Shown piece after piece: positions 7,463 through 14,686 of a DNA stretch of 15,399 nt. A model generated the notes under the pieces. The model searched no databases. It was given only the letters and a program-made list of their open reading frames with translations, and had not been told where the DNA came from. The stretch's first letter is position 1; every line of letters begins with the position of its first letter. The position numbers and the translations under genes are program-made. The DNA comes from Limisphaerales bacterium (GTDB lineage Bacteria; Verrucomicrobiota; Verrucomicrobiia; Limisphaerales; PALSA-1396): positions 1 to 15,399 of the forward strand of contig PLJQ01000509.1 of the NCBI GenBank assembly GCA_003140275.1, given 5' to 3'.

Positions 7463-8490
7463 GGATCGCGATCGTCAACGACATGATGATGGCCGTTGAG
7501 GCGATGCGCCGCGTGTTGGTGAAGGCAACGGGACATCAATTAGCCTGGATCGCTCGGGATGGTGCGGAGGCGGTTGCGCGTTGTGCCTCGGACACGCCCG
7601 ACCTGGTCCTGATGGATTTGATCATGCCGCAGATGGATGGGGTGGAAGCGACCCGCCGCATCATGGCCAATACGCCCTGCGCCATCGTGGTGGTGACTGC
7701 CAACATAAGCACCAATTCTTCCAAGGTCTTTGAAGCGATGGGCGCGGGAGCATTGGACGCCGTCAATACGCCGACGATGGAAAGAGCAGGTTTTCCTTCG
7801 GGCGCCGAGGCGCTGCTGGGGAAGATCAATACTATCAGCCGGATAATCGGCATCGATGGCAAAAACAATACCAGCTTCTTCTCGCGGCAAATGGCACCTC
7901 CCGTTCACGAGCAAAAACGACCTCTCGTCGCCATCGGTGCCTCCGCTGGTGGACCGGCTGCGCTGGCCAAAGTTCTGGCCTGTTTGCCTGCCGGCTTTCC
8001 CGCGCCCATTGTTATCGTGCAACACGTGGACGCCCAATTCGCCCTGGGATTGGCCAGTTGGTTGGATTTTCAAACGGCATTGCCGGTGCGTTTGGCGCAA
8101 CAAGGTGATCAACCACAGCCTGGCGCGGTTTTGTTGGCGGGCAAGGAAGATCACTTGATCTTTGTCAGCTCAGACCGACTCGGTTATACTGTTCACCCGC
8201 AGGAAACGTCATACCGGCCGTCAGTCGATGAGTTTTTTAAGAGCGTGGTTCGGTTGTGGCGAGGCGACGTGGTGGGTGTTTTGTTGACCGGCATGGGACG
8301 CGACGGTGCCCATGGCTTAAAAGCGTTGCGCGAATCCGGTCATCACACCATCGTGCAGGATCGTGCCACCAGCGCCGTTTATGGCATGCCCAAAGCCGCG
8401 ATGGAATTAAAGGCTGCAACGGAGATTTTACCGCTGGACAAAATCGGTCCACAAGTGACGAATATCCTGAATCAGAAACTCAAAGCATGA
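7459..8490 (+). CDS. cheB: CheB-type glutamate methylesterase (WspF-like)
   Basis: A 343-residue response regulator and methylesterase expected to demethylate the WspA-like receptor, opposing the CheR-type enzyme. REC 1-120 has phospho-Asp 53 (LVLMDLIMP). The esterase domain ~153-340 has a catalytic triad that fits S162 (IGASAGGP), H189 (VQHVD) and D282 (GMGRDGA). The receiver is atypical: the start reads VND (N7-D8), not VDD, and the conserved Lys position reads DAVNTP, so Thr104 replaces the Lys. I recall the same features in WspF, and in Pseudomonas wspF loss locks the pathway on. The ATG at 7459 overlaps the kinase stop (ATGA), and the end overlaps the next gene in the same way. Orthology to wspF rests on gene order and these motifs. 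Confidence 0.95.
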   Translation: MRIAIVNDMMMAVEAMRRVLVKATGHQLAWIARDGAEAVARCASDTPDLVLMDLIMPQMDGVEATRRIMANTPCAIVVVTANISTNSSKVFEAMGAGALDAVNTPTMERAGFPSGAEALLGKINTISRIIGIDGKNNTSFFSRQMAPPVHEQKRPLVAIGASAGGPAALAKVLACLPAGFPAPIVIVQHVDAQFALGLASWLDFQTALPVRLAQQGDQPQPGAVLLAGKEDHLIFVSSDRLGYTVHPQETSYRPSVDEFFKSVVRLWRGDVVGVLLTGMGRDGAHGLKALRESGHHTIVQDRATSAVYGMPKAAMELKAATEILPLDKIGPQVTNILNQKLKA

Positions 8491-11036
8491 TGCCCACAGA
8501 ACGTATGCATAAGCCGGAGATTAAAGAGAATGAGTTACCTCTCCATCCGCCGGAGTACCATGCGATGGTCTTGCTGGTGGACGACCAGGCAATGGTTTGC
8601 GAAGCCATTCGCCGCGCGCTCTCGCATCAGCCGGACATTGATTTTCATTATTGTGCTGATCCCGCTGAAGCCATTCTTTTGGCCAACCAAATCAAACCTA
8701 CTGTCATTCTGCAGGATTTAGTCATGCCTGGGATCGACGGGTTGACGCTGGTCGGTCAATATCGTGCCAACCCTGCCACTCAGGGCATACCGATAATTGT
8801 TCTTTCCACCAACGATAATCCTCAAGTCAAAGGCCAGGCTTTTGCAGCCGGTGCCAATGATTATCTGGTAAAACTTCCGGATAAAATCGAATTAATCGCC
8901 CGCATTCGTTATCATTCGAAAGCGTATTTGATCCACATGCAGCGAGATGAGGCTTACCGGGCTTTGCGCGAAAGCCAGCAACAACTGGTGGAGAGCAATT
9001 CGGCCTTGATCGCTGCCAACCAGAAGCTCGAAGAAACCACCCTCGCCAAATCCGAATTCCTGGCCAACATGAGCCACGAAATCCGCACCCCCATGAACGG
9101 CGTGATTGGCATGACTGCGTTGCTGCTTGACACCGAATTGACGAACGAACAGCGAGACTACGTGGAAGCAACCCGCAGCAGCGCCGACGCTTTGCTCACC
9201 ATCATCAATGACATTCTTGATTTCTCCAAAATCGAATCCGGCAAACTGGAGTTGGAAAGCCATCCATTTGAACTGCACACCTGTATTGAGGAGGCGCTCG
9301 CGCTGTTGGCGCCCAAGGCGGCTGAAAAGGAACTGAACCTTGCTTACATTGTTAACGATGCCATTCCTCAGATCCTGGTAAGCGATGTCACCCGCTTGCG
9401 GCAAATCCTGGTCAACCTGATCAGTAACGCCGTCAAGTTCACCCAACAGGGCGAAGTAGTCATTGAAGTAAAAATTGCCTCGCACGGTTTGCGGAGCACC
9501 GAGCCCGGAAAAGAAAATGACATCGATTTCATCCGTCATCCGGAATTATGGAATCTGCATTTTTCCGTGCGCGACACGGGCATGGGAATTCCGCTGAACA
9601 AACAGGACCGCCTCTTTAAATCCTTCCAGCAAGTGGACGCTTCGACCACCCGTCATTACGGAGGCACCGGCCTGGGCCTGGCCATTTGTAAACGACTGAC
9701 GGAAATGATGGGGGGAAACATCTGGGTGGAAAGCGATGCGGGTAAAGGCGCAACATTCCACTTTGTCGTACAGGCCAAATCCGCCGTCGCCACCGCGCCG
9801 CCAGCCTGGCACGACCTGCAACCGTTGTTGACCGGCAAGCGGTTGTTGATTGTGGCACCCAACTCGACCAATCGCCAAATCATGTCGCACCGGGCCAACC
9901 AATGGGGCATGGTCGCCGAGACCACCGTTACCAGTGGCGAAGCGCTGGAAATGATCAAAAAGGGTATGACCTTTGACGCGGCCATCCTCGATCTTCAAAT
10001 CCCGGATTTAGACGGGCTGATGCTGGCGGAAGAAATCCGCAAACAACCCACCGGCAAGAATCTTCCCTTGGCTTTGCTTTCCACGGTACGCCTGCGCGAC
10101 GACGATCCACGGCCCGAACGTGTTGGCATCTCAGTGTTTGTTTACAAACCGATTCGTCCCGAACAATTGCTCGATGCAACTTATCGCGCTCTGAACATAC
10201 AACCTCGAAAGGAAAAGAAAGCCCCCGTCGCGCCGGCTTTTGATGCCGGCTTCGCCGAACGGCTTCCCATGCGTCTATTGCTGGCCGATGACAATCCCAT
10301 CAACCAGAAAGTTGGCCTAAGTGTGCTTCAAAAATTGGGGTATCGCGCCGAAGTCGCCAACAACGGTTTGGAGGTCATTCAAGCACTGGAACAAAAGCCG
10401 TTTGACATCATTTTCATGGACGTGCAAATGCCGGAGATGGATGGTCTCGAAGCCACCCGCCAGATTTGCCAACGTTGGGCCGGAGACAAACGTCCGCGCA
10501 TCATCGCCATGACTGGCAACGCGCTTTTAGGTGACCGCGAGAAATGCCTTGCTGCCGGAATGGATGACTACATTTCCAAACCAGTGCGCATTGCCGAATT
10601 GCAGGCCGCCTTGGAACGCTGGGGGCCAACCAAATCAAAGAACCTCGACACGGCCTTTTTTGTCGCCAATCGATCAGGCAATGCTGACGATTTTCTGGAC
10701 CAGGTGGTCATTGCCGAACTGCAACAAACGCCTCCTGGCGGTGGAGTCATGTTGCTCAAAGAACTGTTAGCTCTCTTTCTGGAAAGCGCGCCCCAACGTA
10801 TCTCGCAGATCACTCATTTTCTCGATGACCCTCCTAAAATGGCCTTCCACGCCCATGCCCTCCGAAGCATGAGCCTCAATCTTGGTGCCAATAAAATTGT
10901 CGAGATTTGCCACAATCTCGAGCAGATGGGCCACTCGAACAACGTCGAAGGCGCCGACAAATTAGTGCGGGAACTAGAAGTCACATTCAAAAAGACCAAA
11001 GCTGAACTAATCCTACTGAGAGACCATTTTGGTTGA
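8487..11036 (+). CDS. Hybrid histidine kinase with WspR-like receiver: REC-HisKA-HATPase-REC-REC-HPt
   Basis: An 849-residue cytoplasmic protein with no membrane helix, in the operon slot normally held by wspR. REC1 (~26-145; D32/D33, phospho-Asp 77 in LQDLVMPGIDG, K129 in YLVKLP) and the stalk RDEAYRALRESQQQL (153-167) closely resemble the Pseudomonas WspR receiver. WspR continues with GGDEF; this protein continues with HisKA (H197 in MSHEIRTPMNG), HATPase (N box N310/N314, DTGMGI 363-368, GGTGLGLAI 392-400), REC2 (~451-570, D502 and K554 present, acidic pair replaced by APN), REC3 (~595-712, D601/D602, D645, K698) and an HPt-like end (~735-849, H790 in HALRSMSLNLGA). The open frame extends upstream to 8256, but that part lies inside cheB. 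ATG 8487 overlaps the cheB stop (ATGA); ATG 8490 is the alternative. Inference: the WspE-like kinase phosphorylates REC1, which gates a phosphorelay. No output domain is present. Confidence 0.93.
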   Translation: MMPTERMHKPEIKENELPLHPPEYHAMVLLVDDQAMVCEAIRRALSHQPDIDFHYCADPAEAILLANQIKPTVILQDLVMPGIDGLTLVGQYRANPATQGIPIIVLSTNDNPQVKGQAFAAGANDYLVKLPDKIELIARIRYHSKAYLIHMQRDEAYRALRESQQQLVESNSALIAANQKLEETTLAKSEFLANMSHEIRTPMNGVIGMTALLLDTELTNEQRDYVEATRSSADALLTIINDILDFSKIESGKLELESHPFELHTCIEEALALLAPKAAEKELNLAYIVNDAIPQILVSDVTRLRQILVNLISNAVKFTQQGEVVIEVKIASHGLRSTEPGKENDIDFIRHPELWNLHFSVRDTGMGIPLNKQDRLFKSFQQVDASTTRHYGGTGLGLAICKRLTEMMGGNIWVESDAGKGATFHFVVQAKSAVATAPPAWHDLQPLLTGKRLLIVAPNSTNRQIMSHRANQWGMVAETTVTSGEALEMIKKGMTFDAAILDLQIPDLDGLMLAEEIRKQPTGKNLPLALLSTVRLRDDDPRPERVGISVFVYKPIRPEQLLDATYRALNIQPRKEKKAPVAPAFDAGFAERLPMRLLLADDNPINQKVGLSVLQKLGYRAEVANNGLEVIQALEQKPFDIIFMDVQMPEMDGLEATRQICQRWAGDKRPRIIAMTGNALLGDREKCLAAGMDDYISKPVRIAELQAALERWGPTKSKNLDTAFFVANRSGNADDFLDQVVIAELQQTPPGGGVMLLKELLALFLESAPQRISQITHFLDDPPKMAFHAHALRSMSLNLGANKIVEICHNLEQMGHSNNVEGADKLVRELEVTFKKTKAELILLRDHFG

Positions 11037-11047
11037 AAACTTCTCTC

Positions 11048-11056
11048 AAGGAGGTG
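11048..11056 (+). promoter_or_regulatory. Orphan Shine-Dalgarno sequence AAGGAGGTG
   Basis: AAGGAGGTG is complementary to the 16S rRNA 3' end over nine bases and lies 11 nt after the stop of the hybrid kinase. Downstream only non-standard or very short starts exist: ATT at 11061 (5-nt spacing after GGAGGT, about 55 open codons), and TTG at 11065 (seven codons and a stop). It may be the relic of a lost seventh or eighth operon gene, or a chance match. Confidence 0.35.
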
Positions 11057-11178
11057 CCATATTCTTGTCGTCGCACGGCTCAGGTTAAAACGAAAATCAA
11101 ACGCTGGTAAAGTCCAAACGTTTGTAGCACGGCAACACCTTTGCCCCCTTGAGCCAGCCAGTGCGCCACCTGATCCAA

Positions 11179-11200
11179 ACCAATTGATCGGTCAGTTGGT
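11179..11200. repeat. 22-bp imperfect palindrome
   Basis: ACCAATTGATC is followed directly by GGTCAGTTGGT. The two arms pair along their full length in RNA if two G-T wobbles are allowed. With almost no loop it is better suited to a dimeric protein-binding site than to a hairpin. It touches the hairpin at 11200-11222. Confidence 0.4.
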
Positions 11201-11222
11201 AAAACCGAAAGACTCGGTTTTA
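11200..11222 (+). terminator. Perfect 9-bp hairpin, possible bidirectional terminator
   Basis: TAAAACCGA, a 5-nt loop (AAGAC) and TCGGTTTTA form a perfect 9-bp inverted repeat with an A tract on one arm and a T tract on the other. That pattern is seen in bidirectional Rho-independent terminators. The stem has only three G-C pairs and the T tract is inside it, so strength is doubtful. It lies 164 bases after the last gene of the operon. Confidence 0.4.
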
Positions 11223-11403
11223 ATCTAAAACTCTCTCGGTACGTCCAAGAGCGACTTGGGTTTCTGGTCGGCACTGTCGGCAAACGGGTCGGCGACCTCA
11301 TGCAAATGACATCGGATCGGCATGGAGTAGATCGTTAGATTCTGGGATGGTTAATGGGCAAGGCCAGTCAAGCTCCAACAAAATGCTCCTTTTAAATGAG
11401 TGT

Positions 11404-11432
11404 TTCATTCTCGTTTCATTTGTGCTTAAAAT
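11404..11432 (+). promoter_or_regulatory. Candidate promoter of the propeller kinase gene
   Basis: TTCATT (11404-11409) and TAAAAT (11427-11432) are separated by 17 bp; the -10 matches consensus at five of six positions and the -35 at three. Transcription from it would start only a few bases before the ATG at 11443, giving an almost leaderless mRNA, or a short leader if ATG 11452 is used. It would exclude the upstream ATG at 11347. Confidence 0.35.
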
Positions 11433-11442
11433 AAAGCCTTAT

Positions 11443-14400
11443 ATGAGTCCGATGGCTGAACCAGCCGCTACCCGTCAGTTGTGGGTAGTGATATTGTCGT
11501 GTCTTTGGTTCACAAACTCACAAGCAATCGAAGTCATCAATGCCGACACTCAGTACCGTGTCACGCATTGGAAAACCGAGGATGGTCTGCCTCAAAACCG
11601 CATCCAATCCATTCTTCAGACGGGCGACGGATACCTTTGGTTTGGCACGCATTTTGGGATCGCCCGTTTTGACGGCGTCAGGTTTACCATCTTTGATAGC
11701 TCCAACACGCCGGAAATGGTGAACCATTCCTGCTCGGCTCTGGCCGAAGACCGGGACGGTAATTTATGGATCGCCACACAAGAGGGATTGCTACGCCGGA
11801 AAGATGGGCAATTTACTCGCTATACGAAGACCGATGGTCTGCCGGATTCTTCGATATCGCAACTTTGTGCCAGTCGGTCTGGCGGGATTTGGATCGGCAC
11901 AAAGTCAGGGTTGGGACGGTTCCAAGACGGGAAATTTTCCCGGTTTTATGTAGCCGATGGATTGAAGGAGGATTTTATTCGATCGCTGGACGAAAACCGA
12001 AAGGGGATTTTAATTGTTGCCACGTCCAAGGGGCTGCAACAGTTCGATGCGACGACCCGCCGTTTTTTGGACTTTGCGCAGGAGTTCGAGTTGCCTGATC
12101 AGCGGAAGATACCTCTCCTGGAAGATCAGGCGAATAATTTGTGGGTAGGCACCGACGACGGCCTGCATCGCCTGGATGGGGGGCGATGGACCACGTTCAA
12201 CACACGGGATGGCCTGTCGGACGACTCGATTCGACACATCCGAGAGGATCGGACAAACGGGTTGTGGGTTGTTACCCGAAACAACAGACTGAACCATTTT
12301 CAAAATGGTCGCTTCACCCAGGTAAACCTTGGGGAGTCAGCTGCCCATCCGGACGTGCTTTGCGCCTACGAAGATCGTGAAGGAAACCTGTGGCTGGGTA
12401 CTACCAGTGACGGGCTGATCCGCCTTCAGCCAACACGCCTGAAGACCTATACAACTCAGGATGGTTTGACGTTTGACGATGTGTGGTCGGTTTGCGAAGG
12501 TCGTGATGGAGGTATCTGGGTCGGTACCGGGCGCGGACTCAGCCAAATTCAAGCCGGCAGGGTTACATCCTACGCCTCAGTCGAACCGGCCCTTAATTCT
12601 CCATTCAAGTCGGTTTTGTCGGATCGCACAGGCACCTTGTGGATAGGAGTCAGTCGAGGTGGCTTGTTTCAATTCAAGGACGGGAGATTTACGAATTACA
12701 ATCTTGCCGTTGGTCTGGGCAAACAACAAGTGCAGGCCCTTTATGAGGATCGCGGCGGCAATATTTGGATTGGCAGTGACAGCAGCGTAATACAATATAA
12801 AAACAACTATTCTACCCGCTATACCCACGAGGATGGGATGCCTGAATTTGGTGCCAGTGCCATCCTTGAAGACCATTCGGGCAACCTTTGGTTTGGTAGT
12901 TATGGCGGCGGGTTATGCAAGTTCCGTGACGGCAAATTCACTGTATTCACCACGAGAGACGGACTATCCAACAATCGCGCCCGTTCGCTCCACGAGGACG
13001 CCGATGGCGTCCTCTGGATCGGCACGGAACGCGGTTTGAATCGCTTCAAGGGCGGGCGCTTCTTCGCTTTTACTACGAAGGAGGGTTTGTTTGACAACCT
13101 GGTCAATCATGTCTTGGAAGACGACTTCGGTAATTTTTGGATTAGTTGCAATCGCGGTATCTACCGGGTCAGCCGCAGGGAACTAAATGATGTGGCGGAA
13201 GGAAAGGCTGGGACAGTCCGTTATGCCGCCTACGGCGAGGCCGATGGGATGTTGAGCAGCGAAACCAAGGGAGAAACTCAACCGGCCGGCTGGAGAGGGC
13301 GAGATGGACAGCTCTGGTTTCCCACCACCAAGGGCCTTGTAGTGATCGATCCCAAGGCCATCAATGACAACAAAATCCCACCGCCAATGGTCATTGAGCA
13401 GGTGCTTGTGAACGATGAAATTATTTTCGGCGACGGGGCAATCGCGAGGGCCAAAAGTGCCTCGAAAGTCAGGAACTCGAAAATCGAAACTCACAACTCA
13501 GAACTCCATCTCGCTCCCGGTCGCGTCCGCGTGATGGAAATCCACTACACCGCTAACAGCTTTGTTACGCCGGAGAAGGTTCGTTTCCAATACCGTCTGG
13601 AAGGTTACGATCTGGGTTGGCGCGAGGCCGGCCAACGACGGGTAGCCATTTATACCGACCTTCAGCCGGGCGATTACCGCTTCCACGTCATCGCCTGCAA
13701 TAATCATGGCTATTGGAATAGCACCGGCGCGACATTCGCCCTTTATGTGACACCCGGTTTCTATCAGACATGGACCTTTTACATTTTATGTGGTGTAGCT
13801 TTGTGCGGTGCCGGTTTTTTCTTGCATGTCATTCGGGTGGCCTTCCTGAACAAGTTTCAGCAACTGGAACAGGAACATGCGCTCGAACAGGAACGCGCCC
13901 GCATTGCCCAGGACATGCACGATGATCTTGGCGCCAACCTCACCAAAATTGCGATTTTGAGCGAGGCCGCCAAAAAAAATCTGGCCGTTCCGCACCTTGC
14001 TGAAAGTCAACTTGAGCGGATTTCGTCCACCGCGGGGGAGGTGTTGGATAATCTCGGAGAAATCATCTGGGCGATGAATCACGAGAATGATACATTGGAC
14101 AACCTTTGCGCCTATTTGCGTGAATATGCGGCGCAATCGTTCGAGTTGACTTCAGTCAATGGCTATATCGATTTTCCGGCAAATGTGCCGTCGCATCCTA
14201 TCTCGGCTGAATTTCGGCGGCACGTCTTTTTGCTGGTCAAGGAGGGGTTGCATAACATCGTGAAGCATTCCGGGGCGATGGATGCGAATCTAATGTTGAC
14301 CCTGCCAGATAGCCGCTTGGAGATCCTGATTGCCGATAACGGACGCGGGTTTACGCCCGACAAGGTCTCGCAGTTTGGTAACGGCCTGCAAAACATGCGT

Positions 14401-14487
14401 CAGCGCGTGACTGAAATGAACGGAACGTTTGATCTCCAATCGCAACCCGGACTTGGAACGCAAATCAAAATTACCATCTCGCTTTAG
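11443..14487 (+). CDS. Periplasmic 14-blade propeller sensor histidine kinase (NarL/HisKA_3 type)
   Basis: A sensor kinase of 1014 residues. A signal peptide (hydrophobic LWVVILSCLWF, probable cleavage after NSQA) is followed by Reg_prop repeats. I count 14 blade motifs of the type NLWIGT or YLWFGT (~34-640), consistent with two seven-bladed propellers. A Y_Y_Y domain follows (~697-770, FQYRLEGYDLGW), then one TM helix (~777-798), a coiled coil, HisKA_3 with phospho-His 826 (RIAQDMHDDLGAN) and a HATPase with N938 and D965-x-G-x-G. So sensing is periplasmic and phosphotransfer cytoplasmic. Relatives in Bacteroidetes sense oligosaccharides; that ligand class is only a suggestion here. A 7-bp tandem repeat lies in frame at 13474-13508. 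ATG 11443 gives the best signal peptide; ATG 11452 is possible, and ATG 11347 would bury the signal behind 32 residues. The regulator gene downstream is the expected partner. Confidence 0.92.
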   Translation: MSPMAEPAATRQLWVVILSCLWFTNSQAIEVINADTQYRVTHWKTEDGLPQNRIQSILQTGDGYLWFGTHFGIARFDGVRFTIFDSSNTPEMVNHSCSALAEDRDGNLWIATQEGLLRRKDGQFTRYTKTDGLPDSSISQLCASRSGGIWIGTKSGLGRFQDGKFSRFYVADGLKEDFIRSLDENRKGILIVATSKGLQQFDATTRRFLDFAQEFELPDQRKIPLLEDQANNLWVGTDDGLHRLDGGRWTTFNTRDGLSDDSIRHIREDRTNGLWVVTRNNRLNHFQNGRFTQVNLGESAAHPDVLCAYEDREGNLWLGTTSDGLIRLQPTRLKTYTTQDGLTFDDVWSVCEGRDGGIWVGTGRGLSQIQAGRVTSYASVEPALNSPFKSVLSDRTGTLWIGVSRGGLFQFKDGRFTNYNLAVGLGKQQVQALYEDRGGNIWIGSDSSVIQYKNNYSTRYTHEDGMPEFGASAILEDHSGNLWFGSYGGGLCKFRDGKFTVFTTRDGLSNNRARSLHEDADGVLWIGTERGLNRFKGGRFFAFTTKEGLFDNLVNHVLEDDFGNFWISCNRGIYRVSRRELNDVAEGKAGTVRYAAYGEADGMLSSETKGETQPAGWRGRDGQLWFPTTKGLVVIDPKAINDNKIPPPMVIEQVLVNDEIIFGDGAIARAKSASKVRNSKIETHNSELHLAPGRVRVMEIHYTANSFVTPEKVRFQYRLEGYDLGWREAGQRRVAIYTDLQPGDYRFHVIACNNHGYWNSTGATFALYVTPGFYQTWTFYILCGVALCGAGFFLHVIRVAFLNKFQQLEQEHALEQERARIAQDMHDDLGANLTKIAILSEAAKKNLAVPHLAESQLERISSTAGEVLDNLGEIIWAMNHENDTLDNLCAYLREYAAQSFELTSVNGYIDFPANVPSHPISAEFRRHVFLLVKEGLHNIVKHSGAMDANLMLTLPDSRLEILIADNGRGFTPDKVSQFGNGLQNMRQRVTEMNGTFDLQSQPGLGTQIKITISL
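13474..13508 (+). repeat. Five tandem 7-bp units (AACTCNN) inside the sensor kinase gene
   Basis: The units read AACTCGA, AAATCGA, AACTCAC, AACTCAG and AACTCCA, directly adjacent and in one register. They encode an Asn/Ser/Glu/His-rich stretch (NSKIETHNSELH) just before the Y_Y_Y domain, where family members normally have a short loop. Since 7 is not a multiple of 3, gain or loss of one unit changes the frame. Confidence 0.8.
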
Positions 14488-14590
14488 TTTTTTTACAGAT
14501 TTTGCATGGAATGTTTTTGAAGACGGTTTTGTGGGGTTTTTGAATACGAACAAATATGCGGGCAGGCCCAACACTACTACTTTCGTATGA

Positions 14591-14619
14591 TTGACCGATT
14601 CGGGCAGTTGTTCGACAAT
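14591..14619 (+). promoter_or_regulatory. Candidate sigma70 promoter of the response-regulator gene
   Basis: TTGACC (14591-14596, five of six consensus bases) and GACAAT (14614-14619, four of six) are separated by exactly 17 bp. Transcription would start near 14626 and leave a leader of about 60 nt before the ATG at 14687. It suggests the regulator can be transcribed apart from the kinase. Confidence 0.4.
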
Positions 14620-14686
14620 GCGTTGCTCAATTCACCAGTAGCAGGTCAGATTTCCATTCAAACTAGGAAATAAAAACTTAAAATTG

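Larger units (their letters stand above)
11037..11442. other. Intergenic region between the Wsp-like operon and the propeller kinase
   Basis: About 400 bases without a supportable gene. They hold an orphan Shine-Dalgarno sequence (11048-11056), two adjacent palindromes (11179-11200 and 11200-11222) and an AT-rich promoter-like stretch before the next gene. A 73-codon minus-strand frame (11080-11301) and a + frame after the TGA at 11171 (53 codons, no start codon) have no recognisable motif. They could be gene remnants, but nothing in the sequence proves it. Confidence 0.6.

Noticed and set aside
8256..8486. Upstream extension of the hybrid kinase frame by 77 codons
   Set aside because: It lies entirely inside cheB in another frame and encodes a Cys/Arg/His-rich shadow sequence; ATG 8487 in an ATGA overlap fits the operon pattern and the WspR-like N-terminus.
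11080..11301. 73-codon minus-strand frame in the gap after the operon
   Set aside because: No recognisable motif or ribosome site, and it spans both palindromes; a remnant cannot be excluded but is not supported.
11347..11442. Earlier ATG for the propeller kinase
   Set aside because: It would put 32 extra residues before a clear signal peptide and lie upstream of the best promoter-like element.
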